The translations under genes and the position numbers were made by a program. A stretch of 47,787 bases of DNA from an uncultured Roseburia sp. (lineage in GTDB: Bacteria; Bacillota; Clostridia; Lachnospirales; Lachnospiraceae). The notes beneath the pieces are model-generated. The model saw only the letters and a list, made by a program, of their open reading frames with translations. It had not been told where the DNA came from and did not search any database. The first letter of the stretch is position 1. Each line of letters opens with the position of its first letter. Where the stretch lies: the NCBI GenBank assembly GCA_944380515.1, contig CALWHT010000061.1:1-47787 (forward strand), read 5' to 3'. Below, one piece after another: positions 33,135-41,670 of the stretch.

Positions 33135-33818
33135 ATGGAAGTATTGCGGACAGAGAATTTGAAAAAATATTACGGGAGCAGCGAGACGATGGTGCGCGCG
33201 CTCGACGGTGTGGATTTATCGGTGGAGCGCGGAGAGTTTGTGGCGATTGTCGGAACCAGCGGCAGCGGGAAGTCAACGCTTTTGCATATGCTGGGCGGGC
33301 TGGACCGTCCGACGTCAGGAAAGGTGTTTGTGGACGGCAGGGATATTTCCGGGCTGAAGGAGGACGCGCTCTGCGTGTTTCGCCGCAGAAAAATCGGCTT
33401 TGTATTTCAGAGCTACAATCTGGTTCCGGTGCTGAATGTGTATGAAAATATCGTTCTGCCGATTGAACTGGACGGAAATACGGTGGATGAGAAGTATGTC
33501 AGGCAGATTATCGGGATTCTGGGGTTAAAGGAGCGGCTTTACGCGCTCCCGGCACAGCTTTCCGGCGGACAGCAGCAGAGGGTTGCAATCGCGCGGGCGC
33601 TTGCGGCAAAGCCCGCTATCCTTTTGGCGGATGAACCGACCGGAAATCTTGACAGCAGAACAAGCCAGGATGTACTGAGCCTTTTGAAGGTGACAGGGGA
33701 AAAATTCGGGCAGACGATTGTGATGATTACGCACAATGAAGAAATCGCGCAGCTTGCAAATCGGATTATACGCATCGAGGACGGAAAAATCGTAAAGGGC
33801 GGTGAGACTTATGCGTAA
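33135..33818 (+). CDS. ABC transporter ATP-binding protein (BceA/LolD type)
   Basis: The 227-residue ATPase powers the FtsX-type permease that follows. Walker A is GTSGSGKST (about residues 38-46), the Q-loop is in [14 protein letters not shown], the signature is [15 protein letters not shown], Walker B is [12 protein letters not shown], and the H-loop is MITHNEE. The ATG at 33135 follows GGAGG at 33125-33129; the longer open frame upstream runs through the terminator. Its stop overlaps the permease start (ATGCGTAA). Confidence 0.94.
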   Translation: MEVLRTENLKKYYGSSETMVRALDGVDLSVERGEFVAIVGTSGSGKSTLLHMLGGLDRPTSGKVFVDGRDISGLKEDALCVFRRRKIGFVFQSYNLVPVLNVYENIVLPIELDGNTVDEKYVRQIIGILGLKERLYALPAQLSGGQQQRVAIARALAAKPAILLADEPTGNLDSRTSQDVLSLLKVTGEKFGQTIVMITHNEEIAQLANRIIRIEDGKIVKGGETYA

Positions 33819-36408
33819 GGTAAATAATAAAAAGGTGATTCGGAGGATTGCGGATAAGACCAGAAAGGCAGGAAAAAAGAAAAATCTGATTGCGGTTCTG
33901 GCAATTGCAATGACGACTGTTTTATTTACGTCGGTGTTTACGGTTGGCGGGAGCCTGCTGGAAAAGCAGCAGCAGGCAACCATGCGTCAGGTCGGCGGAA
34001 GCGCCCATGCGGGCTACAAGTATCTGACCGAAGAGGAATACGAGCTGCTTGCGCAGGACGAAAAGCTGGAGGAGGTTTCTTACCGTATTCTGGTTGGAAA
34101 CGCCGTCAATGACGAGTTGAAAAAGCTTACGACCGAGGTCAGCTATTATGAGGATTTGGATGCGCGGTGGAGCTTTTGTTACCCGGTAGAGGGACATATG
34201 CCGGAGGCGGAGGATGAGATTGTCACCAGCGATTTGGTGTTGGAAGCGCTGGGAATTCCCTGCCGTCTCGGGGAATCGGTGCCGCTGGTGCTTGACGTGG
34301 CGGGAAAAAAGATAGAAAAAACCTTTACACTGTGCGGGTGGTTCTATGGGGATACCGTGGCGATGAGCCAGGTTGCGGCGGTTTCAAAGACCTATGCGAA
34401 TGAAGTTGCTCCGACACCGACAAATTCCGTTTTGGAGAGCGGAACCGACGCGTCCGATTATGCCGGCAGAATCATGGCGGATTTTAATTTTTCAAACAGC
34501 CTTGGACTGGAGCAGAAAACAGAGCAGTTAAACGAGCGGCTCGGCTTCCCGGAAACAGCGCCAATCGGTGTAAACTGGGCATATCTGGGTGGAAGCCTGG
34601 ACCTGCAGACGGTTCTTTTGGTGGTAGTGCTGCTGGCGGTGATTCTGGTTTCCGGGTATCTGATTATTTATAATATATTTTATATCAATGTTTTTGCGGA
34701 TATCAGGCATTACGGGATGTTAAAAACGATTGGAGCCACCGGACGTCAGCTTCGGAAAATTGTCCGCCGCCAGGCATATGCTTTGTCGTTGTACGGGATT
34801 CCCGTCGGACTGGTGCTCGGTGCTCTGGTCGGGGGAGGATTGCTCCCGGTTATTATGTCGCATCTTGTATTTTCCGAAACGACAGATACGAAAACGGAAT
34901 TGAATTTTTGGATATTTGCGGGAGCGGCGCTGTTTTCTTTTGTCACGGTCTATCTCAGTTGTATTAAGCCCTGCCGGATTGCCTCCGGCGTAACGCCGAT
35001 TGAGGCGGTACGTTTTACGGAGGGGCAGAAGCAGCGTCCGCACAGAGGGACAAAGGGCGTTTGCCGGGGGAGAAAAAAGGCAGAACGCACGCCAAAGGTA
35101 AATTCGCTGCGCATGGCGCTGGGAAATATCCGGCGCAGCCCGAAAAAGGTTGCTGTCGTTGTGGCGTCGCTGTCTCTGGCGCTGGTACTGTTAAACAGTA
35201 TTTACAGCTTAACCGGGGGCTTTGATATGGATAAATTTGCCTCCAGCCGGGTTGTCAGTGATTTTTCCGTGCAGGATGCCACGCTGGATAACACGTCGGT
35301 CGACAGCTTTGCGAGGGTGACTGACGGCGTGACGGAGGAGTTCCTTGCGGAGCTTTCCGAGCAGGAGGGTATCGAGGAGTCCGCCAATATCTATATTTAT
35401 AACCATGATCCCCAATTTACGGAGGCAGATTTTGCAAAGCTAAAGGAACGCATTCTGGAAAATGATACCGTAAAGAATGAGCTGGCTTCCTACGGCGTGG
35501 ATGACGAGGAATTGCAGATGTATGAGGATATGAGCTGGATGGACGGTAAGGTTTACGGAATCGGAAAGCTTGTGATGGAGAAGCTCGAAAACCCGCAGGG
35601 TGAATTGGATTGGGAGAAGTTTGCAACGGGAAATTATGTGATCGCAACCCGGTTTACCTTTGACGAGGGCGGCAATACTTATTTTTTCCAGCCGGGTGAA
35701 ACGGTGACGCTTTTTAATGAAGCGGGGGAGGCAAGGCAGTACGAGGTGCTGGCAGTGGCGGATATGCCTTACGCGTGCGAGCTGCAGGTGTACGGTCTGT
35801 TTAACTGTGATTATATTTTGCCGGAGCAGGAATTTTTGGATTTTATGGGAGAAACGCAGCCCATGCGCACGCTGTTTAACGCAGATGAGGAGCATGAGGC
35901 GCAAATAGAGGAATGGCTGACCTCCTATTGCGGAGAAGTAAACCAGGATTTGGACTTTACTTCAAAATCAAAGGTTGTGGAGGAGTTTCAATCCGTGAAA
36001 AATATGTATGCGGCGGTCGGCGGCCTTCTTGCGTTCATCCTGGCAGCGATTGGAATTTTAAATTTCATTAATACCATGATGACCTCGATTCTTACGCGCC
36101 GGCAGGAGCTTGCAATGCTGGAAGCCGTCGGGATGTCGCGGGGACAGCAAAGGAGGATGCTGCAATATGAGGGGCTCGCTTACGCGGTCCTGACCGGAGC
36201 CGTGTCCCTTCTGTTGGGCGGACTTTTGAACGCCACGGTCATCCGCTCGATGGGAAGCCAGATTTTCTTTTTTACCTGGCGTTTTACGGTACTGCCCGTG
36301 ACGCTCTGCCTGCCCGTACTGGTACTGGTTGTTCTTTTCGTTCCGTTGTTATGCTACAGGAGCATGTGCAGGGAAAGCGTCGTTGAGCGGATGCGCAGAG
36401 CAGAGTAG
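33811..36408 (+). CDS. FtsX-family ABC permease
   Basis: This 865-residue permease has about eight membrane segments: one near residues 33-53, three between about 260 and 390, one near 450, and three in the last 150 residues. There are two FtsX cores. Two large external regions are present, one after the first segment and one of about 250 residues after the fifth. This 4+4 layout is that of FtsX-type exporters and differs from the 10-segment BceB. The ATG at 33811 overlaps the ATPase stop by eight bases. The neighbouring regulator and kinase suggest regulated export of, or resistance to, a cell-envelope compound, but the substrate is unknown. Confidence 0.9.
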   Translation: MRKVNNKKVIRRIADKTRKAGKKKNLIAVLAIAMTTVLFTSVFTVGGSLLEKQQQATMRQVGGSAHAGYKYLTEEEYELLAQDEKLEEVSYRILVGNAVNDELKKLTTEVSYYEDLDARWSFCYPVEGHMPEAEDEIVTSDLVLEALGIPCRLGESVPLVLDVAGKKIEKTFTLCGWFYGDTVAMSQVAAVSKTYANEVAPTPTNSVLESGTDASDYAGRIMADFNFSNSLGLEQKTEQLNERLGFPETAPIGVNWAYLGGSLDLQTVLLVVVLLAVILVSGYLIIYNIFYINVFADIRHYGMLKTIGATGRQLRKIVRRQAYALSLYGIPVGLVLGALVGGGLLPVIMSHLVFSETTDTKTELNFWIFAGAALFSFVTVYLSCIKPCRIASGVTPIEAVRFTEGQKQRPHRGTKGVCRGRKKAERTPKVNSLRMALGNIRRSPKKVAVVVASLSLALVLLNSIYSLTGGFDMDKFASSRVVSDFSVQDATLDNTSVDSFARVTDGVTEEFLAELSEQEGIEESANIYIYNHDPQFTEADFAKLKERILENDTVKNELASYGVDDEELQMYEDMSWMDGKVYGIGKLVMEKLENPQGELDWEKFATGNYVIATRFTFDEGGNTYFFQPGETVTLFNEAGEARQYEVLAVADMPYACELQVYGLFNCDYILPEQEFLDFMGETQPMRTLFNADEEHEAQIEEWLTSYCGEVNQDLDFTSKSKVVEEFQSVKNMYAAVGGLLAFILAAIGILNFINTMMTSILTRRQELAMLEAVGMSRGQQRRMLQYEGLAYAVLTGAVSLLLGGLLNATVIRSMGSQIFFFTWRFTVLPVTLCLPVLVLVVLFVPLLCYRSMCRESVVERMRRAE

Positions 36409-36410
36409 CT

Positions 36411-36755
36411 TTAGAAGTTATTTCCGTTCCAGCCCCAGTTTTCGGTTGGGTAATAGGATACGTAGATACGCTCTGCGGGAATGCCGAGCTCTTTTTCGTA
36501 GAGGGCGCAGACCTCCTTTGTCATTGCGGCGCAGCCCGAAGCAGACGGCGTGCCGAACAGCTTGACCTCAACGTAGGCGGTGTCGCCGTTTTGGTTTCCC
36601 TGAAAATAAAGGCTGGCATTGTCCTCGTAGCCTGTCATAATCCAGGTTTCACCCTTATTTAAGCAGGACGAGGTGATTTTTCCGAGCGCGGCAGTTAAGC
36701 TGTCGCGTTTTGTCTTATCTAAGGATACGGTGGTTTTCGTGTTGATAAATGGCAT
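36411..36755 (-). CDS. MIF/phenylpyruvate tautomerase family protein
   Basis: The 114-residue protein belongs to the macrophage migration inhibitory factor-like tautomerases. The catalytic Pro2 is present (MPFINTKTT), with the KGETWIMTGYED and FGTPSASGCAAMT segments and a C-terminal WGWNGNNF close to the family's NWG-NG motif. These trimeric enzymes tautomerise phenylpyruvate-like keto acids; the physiological substrate in bacteria is mostly unknown. A good AAGGAGAG site precedes the ATG. It is convergent with the permease gene and ends two bases from it. Confidence 0.9.
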   Translation of the reverse strand: MPFINTKTTVSLDKTKRDSLTAALGKITSSCLNKGETWIMTGYEDNASLYFQGNQNGDTAYVEVKLFGTPSASGCAAMTKEVCALYEKELGIPAERIYVSYYPTENWGWNGNNF

Positions 36756-36798
36756 AGAAATCTCTCCTTTTTGATTATTTTAAATTTTTGATGGTTAC

Positions 36799-36827
36799 AG
36801 TATAACGGAAAATTCCCCGGCATACAA
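36799..36827 (-). promoter_or_regulatory. Promoter of the tautomerase gene, inside repeat copy A
   Basis: On the minus strand TTGTAT (plus 36822-36827) and TATACT (36799-36804) are 17 bases apart. The promoter lies within the first copy of the 58-bp repeat. Confidence 0.65.
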
Positions 36828-36857
36828 TCGAAAACGAGTATTGCCGGGGGATTTTTG
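36800..36857. repeat. 58-bp repeat, copy A
   Basis: The first 29 bases (36800-36828) are identical to 37683-37711, and most of the remainder matches. Internally CCCCGGCA pairs with TGCCGGGG and ATTTTT follows, giving a terminator-like hairpin on the plus strand. Confidence 0.85.
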
Positions 36858-37006
36858 CAGCTTGTGCGTAATGGACATGGAAACACGACGGATTCAACTG
36901 CTGATTGAATTTCAAGTTCAACGATAGATTGATGGAATATTCCGCGTTTTTTGGTACAATGAAATCAGGAAAAGCTTTTTCTAATATGTCAAAGTGAGGA
37001 TAAATT

Positions 37007-37671
37007 ATGTTTAACATGAGTCAAGTAGGAAGAAAAATTGTGACATTAAGAAAAGAGAATAATATGACGCAGACTGAATTGGCCGATAAAATGGGGGTAA
37101 GCTTTCAGGCGGTTTCAAATTGGGAACGCGGAAACAGTATGCCTGACATTTCAAAGCTTCCTGAGCTTGCGGAATTGTTTCATATTTCCGTCGATGAATT
37201 ATTAGGTGAAAAATCAAGCCTTTTAAATTCAGCAATCAATCATGAGCTTAAGGAATATGTAGAAAAAACGATGTTTCCCGTGAAGAACTGGAGGCCAATA
37301 TTCCTATACTAAAGCCCGGGCAAATCGAAATCATTGCGGAAAACATTGATTTAACCAGCGGGAACAGGGTAGAGGTCTTTTTGCCATACCTGAATGTTGA
37401 GACAGTGGCTGCGTTAGCAAGAAAGAGAGTGGAGAGGGGAGAATCGGCGGTTTCCTTTCTGCCATTTCTGGAGGATGATGTTTTGGAGGAACTGGCGCTG
37501 CTGAAGGAGGAAAAGGGTGAAAAGGTAATTGATTTTCTGCCATTTCTGAAGGAGGAAGCCTTAAAGCGAATCACTTTGCTCAGGCTGAAAAAGGGTGAAA
37601 CGATTCAGGATATACTTCCTTTCCTGGGTGCCGGTTTTCTGGGAGAAATTGTTTTAAAGTCCGGACAATAA
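37007..37671 (+). pseudogene. XRE-family regulator with FLPFL repeats, frameshifted at an A6 tract
   Basis: The first frame encodes a helix-turn-helix domain (about residues 5-65: LRKENNMTQTELADKMGVS, VSNWERGNSMPD, VDELLG) and then stops at 37312. From A6 at 37263-37268 a second frame continues without interruption to 37671. One extra A would join them as EYVEKNDVSREELEANI and give one protein of about 221 residues. The second part consists of about four repeats of roughly 28 residues, each carrying a VxxFLPFL-like core. The domain's role is unknown to me. GTGAGGA precedes the ATG at 37007. A mutation, a sequencing error or slippage are all possible. Confidence 0.8.
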
Positions 37672-37682
37672 AATAAGTTTGG

Positions 37683-37741
37683 GTATAACGGAAAATTCCC
37701 CGGCATACAATGTAAAAACAAGTATTGCAGGGGAATTTTTG
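37683..37741. repeat. 58-bp repeat, copy B
   Basis: It matches copy A at 36800. Here the hairpin is AAATTCCCC / GGGGAATTT with a less perfect centre. Its last G is the first base of the spoIIID remnant start codon, and the AGGGGA in the right arm serves as the ribosome binding site. Confidence 0.85.
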
Positions 37742-37872
37742 TGAAAACCTATATTGAGGAAAGAGCTATGGAGATAGCCAGATATATCATCGACAATAAC
37801 ACGACGGTGCGTCAGGCGGCAAAGCATTTTGGGATTAGTAAAAGTACGGTACATGTGGTTGTAACAATATAG
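37741..37872 (+). pseudogene. spoIIID: Truncated spoIIID (sporulation regulator) remnant
   Basis: Starting at GTG 37741, 43 codons read MKTYIEERAMEIARYIIDNN and continue with TTVRQAAKHFGISKSTVH, then VVVTI and a stop. This is the N-terminal half of SpoIIID, the mother-cell regulator that is normally about 80-95 residues. It includes most of the helix-turn-helix but loses the KDV... recognition end and the basic C-terminus. The frame is broken right after STVH. It is probably inactive; an intact copy would be expected elsewhere if the organism sporulates. Confidence 0.85.
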
Positions 37873-37924
37873 AATGGTTAAGAAGCAAGGTGATATGGAG
37901 AATTGAATAAGGGAAAAGCATAGG

Positions 37925-37957
37925 CACTCTCAGGTGGAAATCTGAGGGTGTTTTTTT
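37925..37957 (+). terminator. Terminator before the MarR cassette
   Basis: CACTCTCAG (37925-37933) pairs with CTGAGGGTG (37942-37950), including one wobble, followed by seven T. It marks the end of the core-like DNA. AT-rich accessory genes follow. Confidence 0.8.
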
Positions 37958-38026
37958 GAATGATAGGAAGATTATGAGAAAGAATGTTTTGGCGAGCTAA
38001 AGGATAGTGATTATTATGTGTACCTA

Positions 38027-38076
38027 TTGACAATAAAAAGGTAATGTGTTACCTTATATAAAGTAATATATTACCT
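38027..38076 (+). promoter_or_regulatory. MarR promoter with two palindromic operators
   Basis: TTGACA lies at 38027-38032. Two 16-bp palindromes follow: AGGTAATGTGTTACCT (38039-38054, perfect) and AAGTAATATATTACCT (38061-38076, one mismatch), centred 22 bases apart, or two helical turns. They overlap the expected -10 region and transcription start. This is the classic autorepression layout of MarR regulators. Confidence 0.8.
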
Positions 38077-38089
38077 AATGGAGGGCGCT

Positions 38090-38560
38090 ATGAATCTAAA
38101 GGAAGTAATTAGAAGTGACAAAGTTAATTTTATGGGCATTGAATCATCCTATTTTCTGTTAGGATTACTAAGTGCTTTTGAGAACAGATTTCAGGCAATG
38201 GCGGACAGTACTATGAAAGAAATTAGTTGGAAACAATTTTTTGCAATCATATGTATCAACTTGTGCAAAGTGCCCCCTACAGTTAAGGAATTAGCGGAAA
38301 TCATGGGTAGTTCTCATCAAAATGTGAAGCAGATACTGTTGAAACTTGAGAAAAAGGGGTTTGTAAGAATTTCTGTGGATGAGCAGGATAAGAGAAAACA
38401 ACGGATCGAACTTACGCCATATTGCCAGGAGTTTTGCGAGAAAAACGATGAAATGAGTATGACGCTTTTGCAGAGAATGTTTGAAGGGGTATCGGAGGAA
38501 CAGTTACAGATTACTATACAGACCATTGTGCAGATTGAAGATAATTTAAAATTGATTTAA
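38090..38560 (+). CDS. MarR-family transcriptional regulator
   Basis: The 156-residue protein has the winged-helix core of MarR: TVKELAEIMGSSHQNVKQILLKLEKKGFVRISVDEQDKRKQRIELT (recognition helix and wing at about residues 67-112), flanked by dimerisation helices. It should bind the twin palindromes upstream and repress this operon until a ligand or oxidant releases it. The ATG at 38090 follows GGAGGG at 38080-38085. The flavodoxin gene starts 12 bases later. Confidence 0.92.
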   Translation: MNLKEVIRSDKVNFMGIESSYFLLGLLSAFENRFQAMADSTMKEISWKQFFAIICINLCKVPPTVKELAEIMGSSHQNVKQILLKLEKKGFVRISVDEQDKRKQRIELTPYCQEFCEKNDEMSMTLLQRMFEGVSEEQLQITIQTIVQIEDNLKLI

Positions 38561-38572
38561 GGAGAAGAAGAG

Positions 38573-39100
38573 ATGAAGGCTTTGATAATTTATAAAAGTA
38601 AAACAGGGTTTACAAAATGGTATGCAGAATTCATTGCGAAAGAAGTAGATGGCAATCTGATGGATTTTAAGGAAGTTACAGCTGAAATAATGTCTGGATA
38701 TGATGTGGTTGTTTATGGTGGCGGGTTGTATGCAGGAATGATAAATGGATACAAAAAAGCAAAAGAGATGTTTGAAAAGAGTTCAGCGAACAGGCTTATC
38801 CTGTTTGCAACAGGTGGAACGCCTAATGAAGCCACAAAGGAGATTGAGGAGGTTTGGAAGAACAATCTGTCAGCAGAAGAATTGCAATCTATCCCTCATT
38901 TTTATATGCAAGGTGGAATCTGTTATGAAAAAATGTCATTTTCGAATAGGACAATTATGAAAATGATGTCTAAAGTGATGGATAAAAAGAAGGATAAGGA
39001 CAGCGCAGAAGAAGGTTTTGCACAGGCAATAAAAAGTTCCTATGATATTACTTCCAGTGAATATGCAAAACCACTTATTAAGTGTTTATTAGAAGGATAG
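38573..39100 (+). CDS. Flavodoxin domain protein
   Basis: The 175-residue protein starts with the flavodoxin-type FMN loop MKALIIYKSKTGFTKWYAE. It has VVVYGGGLYAGMINGYKK and a later FATGGTP segment, all typical of the flavodoxin_5/HemG-like group. It probably binds FMN and carries electrons or reduces quinones. It overlaps no gene, lies eight bases before the FMN-binding protein, and belongs to the MarR-led operon. Confidence 0.9.
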   Translation: MKALIIYKSKTGFTKWYAEFIAKEVDGNLMDFKEVTAEIMSGYDVVVYGGGLYAGMINGYKKAKEMFEKSSANRLILFATGGTPNEATKEIEEVWKNNLSAEELQSIPHFYMQGGICYEKMSFSNRTIMKMMSKVMDKKKDKDSAEEGFAQAIKSSYDITSSEYAKPLIKCLLEG

Positions 39101-39108
39101 TGGATAGC

Positions 39109-39501
39109 ATGAAGAAAGTAATCAGGATAGCGGTCATATTTTTATGCATTGTTTTTATAGGAGTAGTTGGATTCAAAACATGGAGTGCAAAGCTTGTAAA
39201 AGAAGCTATGGAACTTGAGGATGTCGTCATAGATTTATCAAAAGTAGAAGATGGGATTTATGAAGGACATAGTGAACTTGGTCCGGTTATTGTAGATGTG
39301 AAAGTAACAGTGAAAAAAGGTAAAATAAAAGAAATTGAAATTGTAAATCATCAAAATGGACTGGGACAGTCAGCAAATGTGATTGCTGATGAGATGGTAG
39401 ATAAAAATACATATGATGTAGATGCTGTTAGTGGAGCAACCGTATCAAGTGAAATTATTATGAATGCGGTTAATAACGCTTTGCAGAAAGGGTTGAAGTG
39501 A
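39109..39501 (+). CDS. Membrane-anchored FMN-binding domain protein
   Basis: The 130-residue protein has an N-terminal membrane anchor (about residues 3-22) and an outer FMN-binding domain of the RnfG/NqrC type. The motif DAVSGATVSS matches the DxxSGATxS sequence at which ApbE attaches FMN to Thr covalently. It should act as an extracytoplasmic electron carrier. No apbE gene is in the window. AAGGATAG precedes the ATG at 39109. Paired with the flavodoxin, it suggests electron transfer across or at the membrane. Confidence 0.9.
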   Translation: MKKVIRIAVIFLCIVFIGVVGFKTWSAKLVKEAMELEDVVIDLSKVEDGIYEGHSELGPVIVDVKVTVKKGKIKEIEIVNHQNGLGQSANVIADEMVDKNTYDVDAVSGATVSSEIIMNAVNNALQKGLK

Positions 39502-39513
39502 GTGGAGGAGAAA

Positions 39514-40560
39514 ATGAAAGGATATTTACCCATTATAGTAAAATATAGCCCTATTAGAAAGTTGGCGATAATTCCTTTTGAAAAGTCTCCGGATACCATT
39601 TATAGAGGTTTCGAACTGCAATATATTGATGGAGAACCATATGGAGTGGGATACCGAGTGCTTGCGTATCGAAATGATAACTATGTAGATGTATATGATG
39701 ATGTGGCATTGAATTTTAACGAAAATGAAAAGTTTAATGTTGTTGAGAATGGATTACATAAACATATTCAGACTCCAATTAACAATGTACAGTTTTGTAA
39801 AGAGAATAATAATCAGCTTATTAGCTTTCAGTTTGTTGATATACATGATAGAAAAATATCAGTGCACATTGAGGAAAAAAGTAAGAAAAAGTCAAAAGGG
39901 ATGAATTTGTTGGCACCCATTGGAATTGGTTCCAAGGCACCTGAATATCTACCGGTATTTTTCATGTACGACTTTGATTTCATACGCAAAAGTAAATCCA
40001 TTGTTGCTTGCACCATTGACGGCAAGGAAATTACAATAGACAATTTTCCAATGCCAATGAATGGTCAGGCAAGATTATATGCCAGATATAGTAATGAATG
40101 TGAATTGCTGGAATTTGCGAATACAAGTATGATGGAACTGCAAGAAATTGAACTGAATAATGAGAATACTTATTGGGATGGTAATATAGAGTATTTCTTT
40201 GACTATAAAGCTGATTTAGAGAAGGTGAGGGTACATTTGGGCGAAGATAATGTATACATATTCTTTAGTGGTGGATTGAGTTTGGATAAACCTTGTGCCG
40301 GTCAATTTACAATTAATCCGAGAGAACAAATGGGTTATGTACAGGGAGAATATAGCGTTCAGTGTGAAAATAATACACTAATATTTAAGATGACTCCAAT
40401 AGATGGATGGATATCAAAACCCAATAGTTTTATTACACGTTTAATTTTAGGTAAGAACTCTGTTTTTTGTGCTTGGAGTAAAAAGTATAGTTATGAAGCT
40501 ATTATTGATTTGGCTACCAGAAAGGTAGAAGCATATTGGAAAAACGGAAATCTGAAATAA
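39514..40560 (+). CDS. Hypothetical protein of the flavin cassette
   Basis: I do not recognise this 348-residue protein. It has no signal peptide, membrane span or cofactor motif that I can see, and is rich in aromatic and beta-prone segments over its whole length. That would fit a lipocalin- or CrtC-like beta barrel, though this is only an impression. The ATG at 39514 follows GGAGG closely; a GTG at 39502, directly after the previous stop, is also possible. It is the fourth gene of the MarR-led operon, so its role is probably linked to the flavoproteins. Confidence 0.7.
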   Translation: MKGYLPIIVKYSPIRKLAIIPFEKSPDTIYRGFELQYIDGEPYGVGYRVLAYRNDNYVDVYDDVALNFNENEKFNVVENGLHKHIQTPINNVQFCKENNNQLISFQFVDIHDRKISVHIEEKSKKKSKGMNLLAPIGIGSKAPEYLPVFFMYDFDFIRKSKSIVACTIDGKEITIDNFPMPMNGQARLYARYSNECELLEFANTSMMELQEIELNNENTYWDGNIEYFFDYKADLEKVRVHLGEDNVYIFFSGGLSLDKPCAGQFTINPREQMGYVQGEYSVQCENNTLIFKMTPIDGWISKPNSFITRLILGKNSVFCAWSKKYSYEAIIDLATRKVEAYWKNGNLK

Positions 40561-40598
40561 AAATGTGAGAAGTTATATCATATGAGGTGAAAAGAAAA

Positions 40599-41441
40599 AT
40601 GGGTGTTTTTATTGGAATAATAATTATTCTAGGAAGCATTTTAGTTTGGTTTCATATACCATATTCGCCTGTGGAGAGGTGTTTTGCAAAGGATGTTGAG
40701 AACTTGAAAGCTAGCAATAGGCTACAAGAAGAGGGACAAGTTTTCAGAAGTGAAGAATTTTCAAAGTTGCCCCTTGTGATTCAGAGATATATAGAATATT
40801 GCAGATATATTGGAACACCCAAAATGAGTTATTTAAAAATGGAATATCATGATGTGGACTTTATGCAGGGAAAAGATGGGCCGACACTAAGGATTGATTA
40901 TACACAGTATGATTTTGTGTCAGAACCTTGTAGAATGGCTTTGATTGACAGCAGTGTGTTTGGTGTGCCATTTGAAGGGTATGATTATTATCAAAATGGT
41001 GTTGGAGGGATGAAGGGAGTTATTGCGAAAGGGATAACCATATTTCATCAAACCGGAGAAGAAATGGATAAGGCTTGTTTGGTTACATACCTCGCAGAAA
41101 GCATGTTTGCTCCGGCTATTTTGTTGCAGGATTATATATCCTTTGAAGAGATTAGTGATTATGAAGTGAAAGCAACCATCTATTATGCGGGTCAATCTGC
41201 AAGTGGTATTTTCACGTTTAATGAGCAGTATGAATTTATTTCTTTTAAGACAAATGATAGAGGAGTTACAAATCCTGACGGAACTATGGAATATATTCCA
41301 TGGTCTGCAGTGTGTAGCAAATATGAATTATCTGAAAGGGGAATCAGGTATCCTACTAAGTTTAAGGCGATATGGAATTATCCGGAGGGGGATTTTGTAT
41401 ATTTCGATGGTGTAATTAGTACAGTGTCATATGATGAGTGA
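40599..41441 (+). CDS. DUF6544-like membrane-anchored protein
   Basis: The 280-residue protein has an N-terminal membrane anchor (GVFIGIIIILGSILVWF) and resembles the DUF6544 group: LPLVIQRYIEYCRYIGTPK, the YDYYQNGVGGMKGVIAKGITIF centre, and a beta-rich C-terminal half with KFKAIWNYPEGDFVYFDG. The function is unknown; the outer part may bind a lipid-like molecule. I use the ATG at 40599 after AGGTGA; a GTG at 40587 is in frame. It is the last gene of the flavin cassette, before the non-coding stretch with the terminator at 41552. Confidence 0.7.
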   Translation: MGVFIGIIIILGSILVWFHIPYSPVERCFAKDVENLKASNRLQEEGQVFRSEEFSKLPLVIQRYIEYCRYIGTPKMSYLKMEYHDVDFMQGKDGPTLRIDYTQYDFVSEPCRMALIDSSVFGVPFEGYDYYQNGVGGMKGVIAKGITIFHQTGEEMDKACLVTYLAESMFAPAILLQDYISFEEISDYEVKATIYYAGQSASGIFTFNEQYEFISFKTNDRGVTNPDGTMEYIPWSAVCSKYELSERGIRYPTKFKAIWNYPEGDFVYFDGVISTVSYDE

Positions 41442-41551
41442 GAGTAAAAGTCAGCTTATATGAAGAGGATGTTCCGCGGAAAAAATGAATGGGAATAGTA
41501 TTAAGTATGTTTACAGTAGGGGCTGATGTGCTAGGCTGTTACAAGAGCGAT

Positions 41552-41597
41552 AGGCTCTGGTTTCTATTGAATGGTAGAAATCAGAGCCTTTCTTATT
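41552..41597 (+). terminator. Terminator after the flavin cassette
   Basis: AGGCTCTGGTTTCTA (41552-41566) pairs with TAGAAATCAGAGCCT (41575-41589), with one G-T wobble, followed by TTCTTATTT. Confidence 0.75.
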
Positions 41598-41670
41598 TGC
41601 CTATCAGCGCATCAGCGGGTTCATGCCGTCAACATATGAGGAAGGAATTACAAATGCCAAGTTTCGGGTT

